A DNA stretch of 64,000 bases from Prunus persica (lineage: Eukaryota; Streptophyta; Magnoliopsida; Rosales; Rosaceae): the NCBI RefSeq assembly GCF_000346465.2, contig NC_034009.1:31191359-31255358 (forward strand), in the 5' to 3' direction. Each line of letters opens with the position of its first letter. Position 1 is the stretch's first letter. This document shows, one piece after another, positions 22,154-32,807 of this stretch. The notes beneath the pieces were generated by a model. It saw only the letters and a program-made list of their open reading frames with translations. It searched no databases and was not told the DNA's origin. A program made the position numbers and the translations under genes.

Positions 22154-22440
22154 GCTTGCATAAAACGCCTACGGCTCCCAATCTGTGTGTTGCTGGCTGT
22201 TACTCTATCTGAAATGCGCATGTATAAATAAATGATTTGGAGCCATCATCAAATTGCGATTCGTCTTTCCTATCAATCATATGTTTGTATGTTATAATTG
22301 GGGTTATGTCCTAATTACTGGCTTTTATATACGTCCTCCTATCAAATTATTATTATTAATAAATGAATGATATGTGTGTACGTATATTCTTGCTAAAATT
22401 AAATTTGGGTTACGTGTATACATATTTTCTAGCTTTGTCG
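22154..22440. other. 3' flank of MLP gene 4
   Basis: Includes an AATAAATGA-type polyadenylation context (about 22226). No other feature. Confidence 0.4.
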
Positions 22441-22444
22441 TAAG

Positions 22445-23255
22445 ACTGTAACCAGTGGCGGAGCCAGGAATCCTACCACAAAAGGTTTTAGTGTAAAAGT
22501 CCCAATAAAAATTTAGGATGGAAAAAAATATTGAAAGTGAAATTTCACAATAACAATGAGCAAAAACAAAGAGAGTAGTTGGAGGAGAAAATAAAAACAA
22601 AAACAAAAAATGGTTTTACGGGCTAGTTTGACATTGCTGTGCTTTTAAAAAAAAACTGCTTCTGTTGTGCTATAAAAATAATCAGTTGTGAAAAAAAGCA
22701 GTTAGGCGATTGATAAACTGTATTTGAAAAACTGCTGTGAGTAGTCAAAATGTTTGGTAAATTTTTATCAGAAATGTTTTTAGTATGTATAATGACCGAA
22801 AAGAGTGTGATATTAAAATTAATATATATGTTGTTTTACAATACTTTTATAATTTTTTTTATAATCTTAATAATAATATACAATTATTATAAAATAAAAT
22901 AAAATAACTTGAGAAGGAAAGAGGCCCTTTTCTCCTTTTCCTTTTTCTCTCTTTTTTTTTTCTCCTTTTTTCTTTTCTGTCAACCCTTCTTCTCCATGCT
23001 TCTCTATTTCTCTTGTCAGCCTCTTCGCTTTTGGCAAGAAAAAGAACTAAAACAGTCAATTATAAATTTAAAAAACACCAGCCCTTTTTGTTGTTTTTTG
23101 TTTTTTGGAAAAGTGATATTCAAATTCATTCAACAAAGCAACAGCCCAAAGGTATAGCAACAAAAATTAAAACAAATCAGCCCTTTTTTGTCAGAACTCT
23201 TCCTCTTCCTCTTGCTCTCGCCCATCAATTTTCTCAATAAGATTTCATGAATTCT
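22445..23255. mobile_element. Unclassified repetitive DNA
   Basis: CAGTGGCGGAGCCAGGAATC near 22451 is wording I have seen at the start of plant repeats. From 22621 the sequence GGGCTAGTTTGACATTGCTG with internal AAAACTGCTTCTGTTGTGC blocks looks like one end of a non-autonomous hAT. I could not find matching right ends, so classes and boundaries are tentative. T- and A-rich tracts at 22920-23170 carry no gene. Confidence 0.3.
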
Positions 23256-23848
23256 AGAGAAATTCATGAGGCTCGCCAAGCCAACTATTAGAATGGAGGA
23301 ATCGGGTCTGTGGAGAGAAGCAGTGGCTAGAGAAGGATATGCTGGTCTTTTTATTATTTTCTTTTTGTTTCAGACCTGGCCCAAAATGACGTCGTTTTGG
23401 TCAGGTCATTTAAAAAACTTCCCTGGGTCCAAACGACGTCGTTTTACCCAGGTTGTTTTAAAAAAAAGAAGTCCCGTGCACAGCCTTCTTCTTCAGGTTG
23501 CAAACCCTTCGTTGTTTCAATCATTTCGTCGACCACTTGGTGTGCAGCTCCAAGAGGTCGCACCAGTAGCTCCAAGGGACCTCTAAGCTTATTTTCATGG
23601 CTTCCAAGAGGTCGTGCAACCCCACCGACTGTAACCCCATCCCCTCATCATCTATGCAAACTTGCAGTCACAAACCCTATTTGTAATTGCATGGCGGTTC
23701 CAATTGTTCGAGTAAATCCAAAACAGAGAGACCCTTAAGAGAATTTTTGTATTGTATTGGTTGAAGTGTTACAAATTAAGGGAGTTGCAGTATTTTATAT
23801 AGCAGATAAAAGCTAGGCTTAACTAAACCTCTAACAAGCTAATCTAAG
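23256..23848. other. Unrecognised stretch with two ACGT-core palindromes
   Basis: TGACGTCGTTTTGG (about 23388) and CGACGTCGTTTTAC (about 23433) are near-identical palindrome-containing motifs 45 bp apart, of the kind bound by bZIP factors. The surroundings resemble a promoter or 5' UTR, but no convincing coding frame follows. Confidence 0.3.
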
Positions 23849-24813
23849 GGGGGTGTATTGAATTAAGATTTTAATAGATTTTTTTTAAGCCTAAAAGTCT
23901 AGTGGTATTCAATTATGATTTACAAGTAATCAATAAAAATCTGACGGTATTCAATTAGGATTTCAAAATCATCAATGCAAGTCTGGTGGTATTCAATTAG
24001 GACTTTCAAAAAAGATTAAAAAAAGTACGGTGCTATTCAAAAACTTACCGATTTTGAGGTATTTCATTAGATGATGTATTCTGTGAGACTTTTCAGTGGA
24101 TAATATAAATACCAAACCCCATAATATAAATACCAAACTTTTCAGTGGGTAATTCAAAAACTTTCTTTTTTTGCAAGTATGAATTTATACTAATTACCTT
24201 TTCTCATGTGCTTATTTGACTCTATCATTGTTGTTTGATGTAAAGTTGTGAAAATTATGTGTGATATATAATATAGTAGTAAAAGAAGTTTCTCTTACAT
24301 GTATGATGTAGTAAAATGAATTATTCACAATAAGGAAAGGACAAAGGAGAGCTAGCATTGAGCTGATTTATCAAACCCAAGACCAACAAAGAGAGGATGC
24401 TAACACATGGAGAGCTAGCATAGCTTTACCTATGTGGAGAGATGTTATTTAGGTCATATGAGGAGATGAAGCTTCAACAAATATTTATTACGTATTGAAT
24501 AACTTTTGTTTTCCTTAAGCCATGTCTAGTTACTACATGACATTATTGTTATTACTTTTATCATTTCGTTATTTATCCATGTGGCATAATTAATTCATGT
24601 TATTATATCATTTTTATTTCATATGAAATCCTAGAGCAAATCTTTTGATTCTTTGGAGAATACAAAAAAGTCCTAAGTGAATCATAAGATAATCATGTAA
24701 TTACAATTTATTAAAATCATAAGTAAAATCTTGTAATTACAAATCCTGTTGAAATCCATTACATTAAAATCATGTGATTACAATCTATTAAAATCCTAAT
24801 TAAATACACCCCC
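23849..24813. mobile_element. TIR element with GGGGGTGTATT ends, ~965 bp
   Basis: The left end GGGGGTGTATTGAATTAAGA and the inverted right end GGGGGTGTATTTAATTAGGA extend as inverted repeats (GATTTTAATAGATT). AAGCTAATCT stands on both sides (23836-23845 and 24814-24823), although three bases separate the left copy from the repeat end. The left arm holds three direct repeats around GTGGTATTCAATTA. Non-coding; superfamily not assigned. Confidence 0.7.
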
Positions 24814-24972
24814 AAGCTAATCTTATCTTTTTAATCTTATACCATTGATGGAAAAGTACTACTACGCAAAGACGCATCTTTTAATTTCATGCATGATATA
24901 CATGTCCTGTGATCAACTACACCAAGACAATGGAATTAATGAGATGCCTCCTCCACAAGGTAAGATGAATTA

Positions 24973-25080
24973 AACGTTGATGGTTCAAGATCTGTCTCGG
25001 GTTATGCTCTTGGCGACGGAGGGCTCGTTAGGAATTGGCAGGGTGATTGGGTTGTTGGTTTTTTCTGCAAATCTTGGATC
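24973..25080 (+). pseudogene. LINE-type RNase H domain fragment
   Basis: A 36-codon stretch opens NVDGS, followed by GDGGLVRNWQGDWVVGFF. This matches the RVT_3/RNase H module found in plant LINE-like ORFs (NVDGA...GGLLRN..G.W..GF). Nothing of the rest of a LINE is seen on either side. Confidence 0.55.
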
Positions 25081-25499
25081 ACAAATATTCGTCACAATAG
25101 CTCGCTGGGTTTTCGCGATTAAACATATATAGTTGTTGGCAAAGAATACCTATGACGACAGCTGTTTGTTTCGTCGGCACAAATTCAACCTTAGACGAGG
25201 GAGTTTTTTCCGGGTTAGTTAACTTTGGCCGACAAAATAAAGTCCTCACAAGTAATTCGCTATTATTGCTACGAAGTGGTTTATCAATAATCACGTTAGG
25301 GCTCTGCAAATCATTGAATAAATTCAACAATGACAATCATAGTTTACTTACCCAAATCAATTGATGAATTAACCATTTTGCAGCGAGCTTAGTGCAGAAC
25401 TTAAAAAACAAGAACCATAAAAATAAAAATAAAAACTTTAATTGTTCAAATCTTGAATTGTTACAGAGTTTATCTTCATATCAACCAGAAGAATAAAAA
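25081..25499. other. Unassigned intergenic DNA
   Basis: No gene. A few CCGAC/GACGAA-type words recall CACTA subterminal repeats but no ends are visible. Confidence 0.35.
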
Positions 25500-26260
25500 A
25501 AACTAGATTGTGCTTCTCTCAATTTTGCAGGATAAAAAATAAACATGAAAAAGATTTAATTACTGATCATCAAAACAACAGTCAAATATAGTATATATCA
25601 TCAGAACGAAAGACTGATGATCTTATTATGTTCAAAAAAATTCCAGGGTTGATGAAAGTAAAACATGAACCTGCTCGAAGATGACATTTTGATTTTATCG
25701 TTTTCTATATCTCAGAAAGTTATAGAAAATCTTTATAATTGTAATTTTATATTGCAGGTAGTATTATCTTATATTATCTCAACCAAAAAAAAAACAAAAA
25801 AAGTAGGTCTAATCCCCGTCTACAGAAATGACGTTTTGATTATCGTTTGTATTTAATAAAATAAAATAAAAGATTAAGCAATGTTTAACTTTAGGCGAGA
25901 GAAAAAAGAACATTTACTCTCCGAGTCTAGTTAATTATAATTTGTTTCATCATTGAATTAATTGAACTGATCAGATAAGACACCACCAGGCCGTTCTCTG
26001 ACCCTGTATTAAAATTCTGCGCCCCAATAATGTAATTTAATATCCGAACGACCTCATCAGTACTGGGATACTGGATAGGACACCTCATGCATGACTACTG
26101 CCAGGGACACCTTCTTATAATATTTGTTCTCATCAATTACTGACAATTGCGTTTTAGTTGGATCTACTCTATTTATCAAATTCAAGTCAAGGGGATTTGG
26201 AGAGTTGTTTGTCTGTCACGATTGTTGTCTCCCCACTCGAATTATATTATCTCAGCCTTC
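25500..26260. repeat. Upstream block of MLP gene 5 (duplicated module, copy 1)
   Basis: Blocks here recur at 51060-51170 plus 52440-52720 and at 63075-63650: AAAGATTTAATTACTGATCATC, GAACGAAAGACTGATGATCTTA, GTTAGGTTC-free GAAAATCTTTATAATTG..ATATTGCAGGT, and CTGCGCCCCAATAAT...CTGGATAGGACACC. They are non-coding. The copy here lies directly upstream of an MLP gene, so the other copies mark duplicated pieces of the MLP array. Confidence 0.8.
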
Positions 26261-26608
26261 AAATATATTATAGTACCCAGGATGTGATTATTTAATCAGC
26301 TCACTGATTATATCTAAAATATTTGGAAAATTATTTAAAATTGAAAACATTTTTTCCCGCCACTCTTAATTGGTGGGAAGTAGTCACTACGTTAATAATC
26401 TATCAATGAATATATTTTTCAGATTTGTATAAACATGTAGATTAAATCACACTCGTACAGGAAAGATGGTTTCTTTAAAGTTCGTATTGGATAATGGGAC
26501 TCCAAAAAAAAAACATAAATTAATGTAAGCGAGATTTGTGTGTTTTGAACAAATACTTAAAAAATGATATAACAATTGGCTGGTGCTATCATCCGCTCAC
26601 CCTCTCTT

Positions 26609-26617
26609 CTATTTAAG
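26609..26617 (+). promoter_or_regulatory. TATA-like box of MLP gene 5
   Basis: CTATTTAAG lies 111 bp before the ATG at 26720. Confidence 0.5.
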
Positions 26618-26719
26618 TGCAAGGACCTAAGTAGTTTTTTTCAACATCAATTTGCAGTCTAGCACCAAGTACACTCCATCCTCCTATCCTATTATTTACG
26701 TTAACTTCATTTTGTGAAA

Positions 26720-27334
26720 ATGTCTAGCAATCATGGTAAGGTAGAGACTGATGTTGAAATCAAGGCTCCTGCTACCAAGTTCCATGAAGTTTTCACACAC
26801 AGACCACACCACATATCCAATGTCAGCTCTAACAACATTCAGGGTTGTGATTTACATGAAGGTGAATGGGGAACCGTCGGCTCTGTGGTCTACTGGAATT
26901 ATTTCCATGGTAAGTAAGCCTCCCTATAGCTTCAATTAACATCAATTATATTATATATTATGTTCATGTCGTTTGATGTTAATTTCTTCCTTCAACTAAA
27001 CTGGTTGATTGTTTCTTTTTTTTGGGTGAAAAAATTTATTAATTGTTATGCAGATGGGAAAGCTAAAGTTGCCAAGGAGTTGATTGAAGCCATAGACGCT
27101 GAAAAGAATCTGATCACTTTCAAAGTGATCGAAGGAGATCTGCTGGAGCATTACAAGAGCTTCAAGATCACCATTCACGCCACTCCAAAAGCTCATGGTC
27201 AAGGCAGCATCGTCCATTGGACTATGGAGTATGAGAAGCATCATGGTGATATTGAGGACCCACATACCTTGCTCCAGTTTGCAGTGGATGTGTCCAAAGA
27301 TGTCGATGCTCATCTTACAAGTGCCCAGGCATAA
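26720..27334 (+). CDS. MLP-like protein 5, 2 exons, 156 aa
   Basis: Exons are 26720-26909 and 27054-27334, with a 144-bp intron (GGTAAGT donor, TTATGCAG acceptor, phase 1). I start at the ATG at 26720, because the codon at 26714 is GTG. The protein begins MSSNHGKVETDVEIKAPATK, has HEGEWGTVGSVVYW at the exon 1 end (the Asp of EGDW is Glu), then DGKAKVAKELIEAIDAEKN, LLEHYKSFKITIHATPK, and ends VSKDVDAHLTSAQA. It has full MLP length and no defects. It pairs with the gene at 21524 as a recent duplicate, and its upstream block is repeated twice further right. Confidence 0.92.
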
Positions 27335-27878
27335 TTAATTATAATCGAAGGCTTGATTGAGGCGGGCTTATAGGATCATCTGTGATTCTGTGTGCTTCCT
27401 ATATATCTACTATCCATTTGCTTTCTTGCTGCAGAAATAAACGCCTTCAATCAATGTTTGTATCTTAAGTCTGCGTGGGCACTGGCCAACCTGAAACTTT
27501 CATTTACTTGTGTTTGCCGTCCTTATATGATATGGGCTAGCTATGTATCTTTTATTAATTCCAAGTTGGGGCTTTACCCATATAAAGCCATATTTCTACA
27601 TACTCTTGAAATGTGTTTCTACATATCTAATGTCCTCAATTGATCTAGCGACTCAAGTTCAAAATTTTCTTCTCTTGTTAATTTAAAAATAAATATCTGT
27701 AACGTCTCTCATCCACTTATCATGGGCGAGACATAATTTGTGCGATTTTATGTAAGACCTATATCTATCTAATATGAGAGAATACGAACCCACAACCCCC
27801 ACAAACCAAATGAAAAATAGAATTAGATTATGGAGGCAAGATAAGACCGATCTTATATATATATATATATATATATAT
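27335..27878. other. 3' flank of MLP gene 5
   Basis: No gene. A (TA)n tract (27854-27878) leads into the MITE. Confidence 0.5.
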
Positions 27879-28282
27879 ACAGTCCCCTTCTATTGAGGGA
27901 TCCCTTAAATAATTTTATTTGAGGGACGCCCTTTAGGGTACCCTACAATTCTTTTCCCAATAATCCAAACCATCTAATTTTTAGGTATTCATTCATAGAT
28001 CATCCTTATAAAAAATTAGACAAATCGGAAACCGTTTCGACATCCAATTGTGTCTTACAAAATCAATGAACACGGTGCTTTAAGAAAAGTACTAAAATTT
28101 CAATAACTCAATTGAGTGGTCACATGATATCGGATTCAAGTGATTTTTTGTAGAGATGATCTTTGAATGAGTATCTACAAAAGAGACGGTTTGGATTAGT
28201 GAAATACAATCCGGAGTGGGGCCTACAAGGAGTGTCCCTCAAATAAGCTTATTTGAGGGATCCCTCAATGGAAGCTCTCTGT
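27879..28282. mobile_element. MITE-C copy 2, in a (TA)n tract
   Basis: Nearly identical to 16632-17034 over its full length, with the same ends (ACAGTCCCCTTCTATTGAGG and, inverted, ACAGAGAGCTTCCATTGAGG). It is again flanked on both sides by TA repeats. The strong similarity suggests recent activity. Confidence 0.85.
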
Positions 28283-29270
28283 ATATCTATATATATATAT
28301 TTATGAGAGTAAGTTATCAAGACAGAATTATTACGGAGAAAGATGTTGGAAATATGAGTGCTAAATTGCTATAAAATAAACAAAATAAATACTGCACATA
28401 AAACATATTTTTACAAAAAGAGAATTGAATTAGAAGAACCTTAATTGAGTCAAGGCAAGTGTTGGACACTTTGACCTTAAGACGAATTACGCCCCACACT
28501 GGTGCTTATGGTTCACTAGCGTTCGCCTCCCAGGATACAACGACTCCCTTCCTTATGAAAGAAGCACTACAATTCACAAGGAACTTTGAACCAAAATTAT
28601 GAAGGAACCTCTCTTTATGAAAACTCTAATGCTCTCTATATATGAAAGTATGTATGTAGAGAATTGATTGAATGAATAAAACTGCAGGAGGATTGCTCTA
28701 TTTATAGATGATGAAATACCCTTTCCAGAAATGTATCCCAATCTAAAAAGGCAAACAATCACTACAAAAAAAAGGGTCATTACCGACCAACATTTTCCGA
28801 GGGTCCTGAAATTCCCTCGGTAAAAGTATTTTTTCGGACCAAAAAATGGTGTCCGTTGGAAATATGTCATAGGGCTGAAATTTGTTTCCGACAAAAAAAA
28901 TACCCTCGGAAAAAGTCTCTATGGTCGTCGGAAATGTAATTTATTTGGAGGGAAGACTTAGCGCCAACTTTATTAACGACAAAAAGTATGTTTGTCGGAA
29001 ATATGATGATTATTTTCGAGGGGTTTCTCATTCCGTCAGAATTGTTTGACTATTTCCGAGGAGAAATATGTCCTCTCGGAAATGCCGTTATATTTACAAC
29101 CAAATTCATACTCAATGGTAATAGTTGTGCTTTTTTCCGAGGGCATATTCACTTTTGTCGGAAATCACAACCTATTTCCAAGGGCAAAATATGTTCGTCG
29201 GTAATAAATTTTCTATTTATGAGAAGAATTAGGGACCGTTGGAAATGATTATCTTAAAATTTTCATAATA

Positions 29271-30180
29271 AATTAAATAAAAATAAGAAAAATACACCAA
29301 AAAAAGCTATGCACTCCTGACAATAAATCCTTCAATTTTAGAGGCTAAAATCATGATTCCACATAATTCAGTTCATGGTAATTATTGGATCAAAGAAGCA
29401 AGAATGTTAGGTTATCAAACATTAACTAGTGTTTGGTTTGTTTACCAACTAAGTTGAGTTTTTGTTGTCACTTTGAATTTTTATAAGTAAACAAAAAAAA
29501 AGATTTCCAAAGCTTTAGGATGAAGAGAATGTCATCACTAGGATTTCATAGGAATTTTCAGTGAATTTTTTGGATTTTTAATGTATTTTATATGATTTTT
29601 AGGAGTGAAATCATGTAAAATTCATATTAAACTGAATTGATCGACAAGTGGCAGCTTCTTTGAGGTGCATTTTCTGTATTGGTGACTCGTCCTCATACCA
29701 CAATGCCATCTGTCCTTTTTCTTACTTTTTGTTGTTTATCTTAAAAAAATTAATAACAGATTAAATAAAAATCTGAAAAATGCACCAAGAAAAGATACGA
29801 ACTCCTTATGAAAAATCCTTTGATTTTAGATGTCTAAAATCATGATTCCACATAATTGAGTTCATGGTAATGATTGGATCAAAGAAGCAAGAGTGTTAGG
29901 TTATCAAACATTAACTAGTGTTTGGTTTGTTTACACAAACTAATTTGAGTTTTTGTTGTCACTCTAAATTTTTATAAGTAAAAAAAAAAGAATTTTGAAG
30001 CTTTTGGACGAAGAGAATGTCACTAGGACTTCGTAGGAGTTAAATCATATAATATATTCATTATGATTTTTAGGAGTTAAATCATATAAAATTTATATTA
30101 AATTGAATTGATGGACAAGTGGCAGCTTCTTACATGCGCCACCTGTCCTTTTGCTTATTTTCCCTAATTATTTTTTGCCA
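29271..30180. repeat. Two ~490-bp direct repeats inside CACTA 2
   Basis: The unit from about 29271 to 29745 is repeated at 29759-30180 (shared AAAATCATGATTCCACATAA and TATCAAACATTAACTAGTGT). A shorter, more diverged third piece starts near 30290. Confidence 0.75.
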
Positions 30181-30489
30181 ATTTCTGCCCAAGTTTGTTT
30201 TTTCTATGCACTTTTTTTCACAAAAACTTACTTGGAGAAGGTGAGGGTAGGTTTTGGAGTAAAAAAGCATAAGATGAAGACATTTTTTTATATATAATTT
30301 TGGAGCTTTAAATAGAAGAGAATATCACAAGGAGTTCCTATGAATTTTCAGTATATTTTTCTGACTTTTAATTTATTTATTATATATATTTTTGGATATT
30401 TGACTTAAACTCTTTTTTATTTATTTGGGAATTGGTGTGGGGAAGAGCCCTTTCATTTTTCATTGACCGCCAAATAACTCCAGCCAAAA

Positions 30490-30906
30490 CTCAAATTTCC
30501 CCCTTCTTCACCAGCAAAAGTGAAAAATGGGCAATTTCAGAAACCTAGCAGCCGCCTCCAACACTCACTCTCCCTATGCGTCTCTCTCTCATCCCCCTCT
30601 CTCACTAAGTCATTGTCTCTCCCTCTGCGTCTCTCTCTCTCATCTCATCCATCTTCGTTTGCCTCTGACCGTCTCTGTCTCTCTCTCACGATCTCACCCT
30701 CTCCGTCTCTCTCCCGATCTCACCCTCTCCGTCTCTCTCGCGATCTCACCCTCTCTGTCTCTCTCCCGATCTCACCGTCTCTGTCTCTCTGTCCTCTGTC
30801 TCAATTAGTTAGATTTCAGTTCTCTTTTTCATGTCTCTGTTTTTTTACTTATTTGTCAATTGTGCATTTTACTTGCGGTGATTTGGTTGTGCAGGTTCTG
30901 TCATGA
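30490..30906 (+). repeat. CT-rich 5' UTR-like tract in CACTA 2
   Basis: TCTCTCTC-rich DNA includes a repeated unit CGATCTCACCCTCTCCGTCT (about 30690-30785). Apparent Ser/Leu frames are by-products. Together with the exon-like pieces downstream it looks like the leader of a captured gene. Confidence 0.55.
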
Positions 30907-31295
30907 AGCATCAACTATGATGAGGTATACTTCACTGAGCCTTTCTGGTATTCCAGATTTATTAAGATCTTTGCCTTGACAATTATTTATTCTATGCATA
31001 CTTGGATTGATTGTTAATGGTCATGGTTCTTTATTTCATGTTTTATTTTCTGTTGCTCTGCTTTAATGGCTAAAATATTTGGGTTTGTAATGTACTCTCG
31101 AAAGAGCAATACCTAAAATAGGGCTTCAAATTAAGTACTTCAGAAAATTTCTTATAGCATGTATTTCTGTTGTATTAGGTACTGATATAATGCGGGTTTG
31201 ATGTTCCTCTACAAATTCTTGAACTATTTCCTTATGGTATCCTAACCATATATTTTCTCAAACTTATTACTTGGAATGCGGGTTTTGAAATGCAG

Positions 31296-31383
31296 GGACA
31301 TACCAAGCCTATCCTTTCTGTGTGCTGGGATCCATCTGGTGAGTTCCTTGCATCAGTCAAATTATACATGGTCACCCTATAAG
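31296..31383 (+). pseudogene. Captured exon piece resembling LEUNIG-type WD40 co-repressor
   Basis: After a TGCAG acceptor the frame reads [20 protein letters not shown]. This is the GH..S..WD-type repeat wording that I recognise from plant LEUNIG/LUH WD40 proteins. After ASV it departs from the family and hits a TAA, followed by GTAAT. The original proteins are transcriptional co-repressors. This piece is one partial WD repeat and cannot act as such. Confidence 0.6.
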
Positions 31384-31647
31384 GTAATAATAGGATACAG
31401 TAAATTCTTCTGATTTGTTCTTTTTCATTACTGTGTGTTTGATTAGGCATAATGACTTAACATGAGTTTAGACTGTTGTATGTGGTCTATTTATGTCAAT
31501 TGCCTGTGGGTCAATCCATGTTCCCATGTTACCTCTTTAGTTTCATGGATATCTTGTATTTGCCCTGAGTATTTTTTTTCCTTAATAGCTTTTACTGGTG
31601 GTTGACTTGATTTCCACGGTTAATGATTACCTTTGTTTTTTACACAG

Positions 31648-31747
31648 GTTAGAGCATACTTACAGCGTCAATGGAAGCAGATTCTATCTGGAAGGGTGTC
31701 TCTTCAGGATTTTGTATCTGCAAAGGAGGTTCGCCTAGGCACCTACT
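31648..31747 (+). pseudogene. Captured exon resembling REV3 (DNA polymerase zeta)
   Basis: The 100-bp exon is bounded by TTTTACACAG and GTGAGTG splice signals. It encodes VRAYLQRQWKQILSGRVSLQ followed by DFVSAKEVRLGTY. I recognise this as the segment of the plant REV3 catalytic subunit with RQW..ILSGR.SLQDF.FAKEVRLGTY. REV3 is the translesion polymerase zeta subunit. One exon only, so not functional, but it could be spliced into a chimeric transcript of the transposon. Confidence 0.65.
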
Positions 31748-31918
31748 GTGAGTGTATCTATTTTTCTGTTCTTATTTCATTACTGTTTGTCATGTATTGT
31801 CTTCTTACTTGATATATTTGATTTTACACATTGACTAAAACTTTGTTTTGGAAACAGAACTAGCTCTGTTCTTGTTTTGGCAGGATAAACAAACAATGTT
31901 ATTGTTAATGGGAAATAG

Positions 31919-32038
31919 CAGCAGCCCATCATTAGCGAAGATTCAAAGGAAGCTATGAAGCATGCATTCGAACTCTTTAATGTTCGATTGGAAGTAGACT
32001 TTGGGACTAGTGATATAGGACATAGCTTAGGATTGTAA
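31919..32038 (+). other. Third exon-like piece in CACTA 2, unassigned
   Basis: A 39-codon open stretch (ISEDSKEAMKHAFELFNVRL in the middle) ends in TAA at 32036-32038. The composition is protein-like, but I do not recognise the source gene. It follows the REV3-like exon on the same strand. Confidence 0.35.
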
Positions 32039-32807
32039 TGAATATTTGTAATTTATTACATTTGTCTTTTATTAATGATGATATATACTATTCTTCGAAC
32101 AACAATTTTTCAATTGAAATATTATTTAGATTTTTTGACAAAATATTTGTACGTTTAATGCTTATAAATGTAGTCGGAAAAACATTTTTTTCGACAAGCT
32201 TCCATGTCGAAAAAGCACAATTCCAACGAATTATATTTATCACAAATAGTAATCTAGGGTCGGAAATACTATTTTCGACAAATAGTCATTGGTCGAAAAA
32301 ATAATATGGCAAGAACAAAAGATCTCGATCAAAAATTATTTCCGACAGGTGCGCAAGTATTTGCGACCACATTTATTGTTGGAAATGAATTTGTATGGTT
32401 GTTTTGAAAATCTATTTCCGATAAAAATATAAGCAATATCGACGGAATATGGGTGTCGAAAATACATTATTTCCGACGGAATGGTCGGAAAAAAAGTATT
32501 TGCAACCGTCGTTTTACCGACGACTTCCGATGAACTTTTGCCGTCGAAAAAGCGAATTTCCGACGGCAAAAGGCTTTTTGCGACCACAAAATACCCTCGC
32601 TAAAGGCATTCTGTTTTGTAGTGAATGCATCCCTTCGTCTAAAGCGTTGTCACCCCAAATAATGCATCCCTTGGTTTGAAGAGTTGTCACCCCCCATGTG
32701 AAGATGTCTTTAACCCAAGGGTCATGTCTTTAACCCAATGAATTTTATTAATTTCCATTCAAATAGGAAAAATTAATATTAGTTAATATTAAATTTTCAA
32801 CAAAAGA

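Larger units (their letters stand above)
28760..32623 (+). mobile_element. CACTA transposon 2, 3.86 kb, carrying captured host gene pieces
   Basis: The ends CACTACAAAAAAAAGGG and (inverted) CACTACAAAACAGAATGCC are flanked by AAT on both sides (28757-28759 and 32624-32626), the expected 3-bp duplication. Subterminal arrays of TTCCGAGGG/CGTCGGAAAT words fill about 28780-29250 and 32090-32600. There is no transposase gene, so the element is non-autonomous. The middle holds long direct repeats, a CT-rich 5' UTR-like segment (30490-30800) and exon-like pieces resembling LEUNIG and REV3, which makes it a gene-capturing ('Pack-type') CACTA. Confidence 0.85.
28344..32802 (-). mobile_element. Solo Ty1/copia-type LTR, split by CACTA 2
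   Basis: The LTR starts TGTTGGAAATATG at 28344 and ends AAATTTTCAACA at 32802 (TGTTG...CAACA ends). AAAGA is duplicated on both sides (28339-28343 and 32803-32807). LTR DNA is 28344-28759 and 32627-32802, about 590 bp. TATAAATAG read on the minus strand (about 28700) suggests minus-strand promoter orientation. No internal copia domains exist, so the rest was lost by LTR-LTR recombination. Confidence 0.8.

Noticed and set aside
26714..26719. GTG at 26714 as start of MLP gene 5
   Set aside because: Nuclear plant genes start at ATG; the ATG at 26720 gives the family-typical N-terminus.
28785..29250. Possible CRISPR-like or regulatory array of regularly repeated TTCCGAGGG/CGTCGGAA words
   Set aside because: The organism is a plant and the words are subterminal repeats next to a CACTA end, mirrored at the other end.
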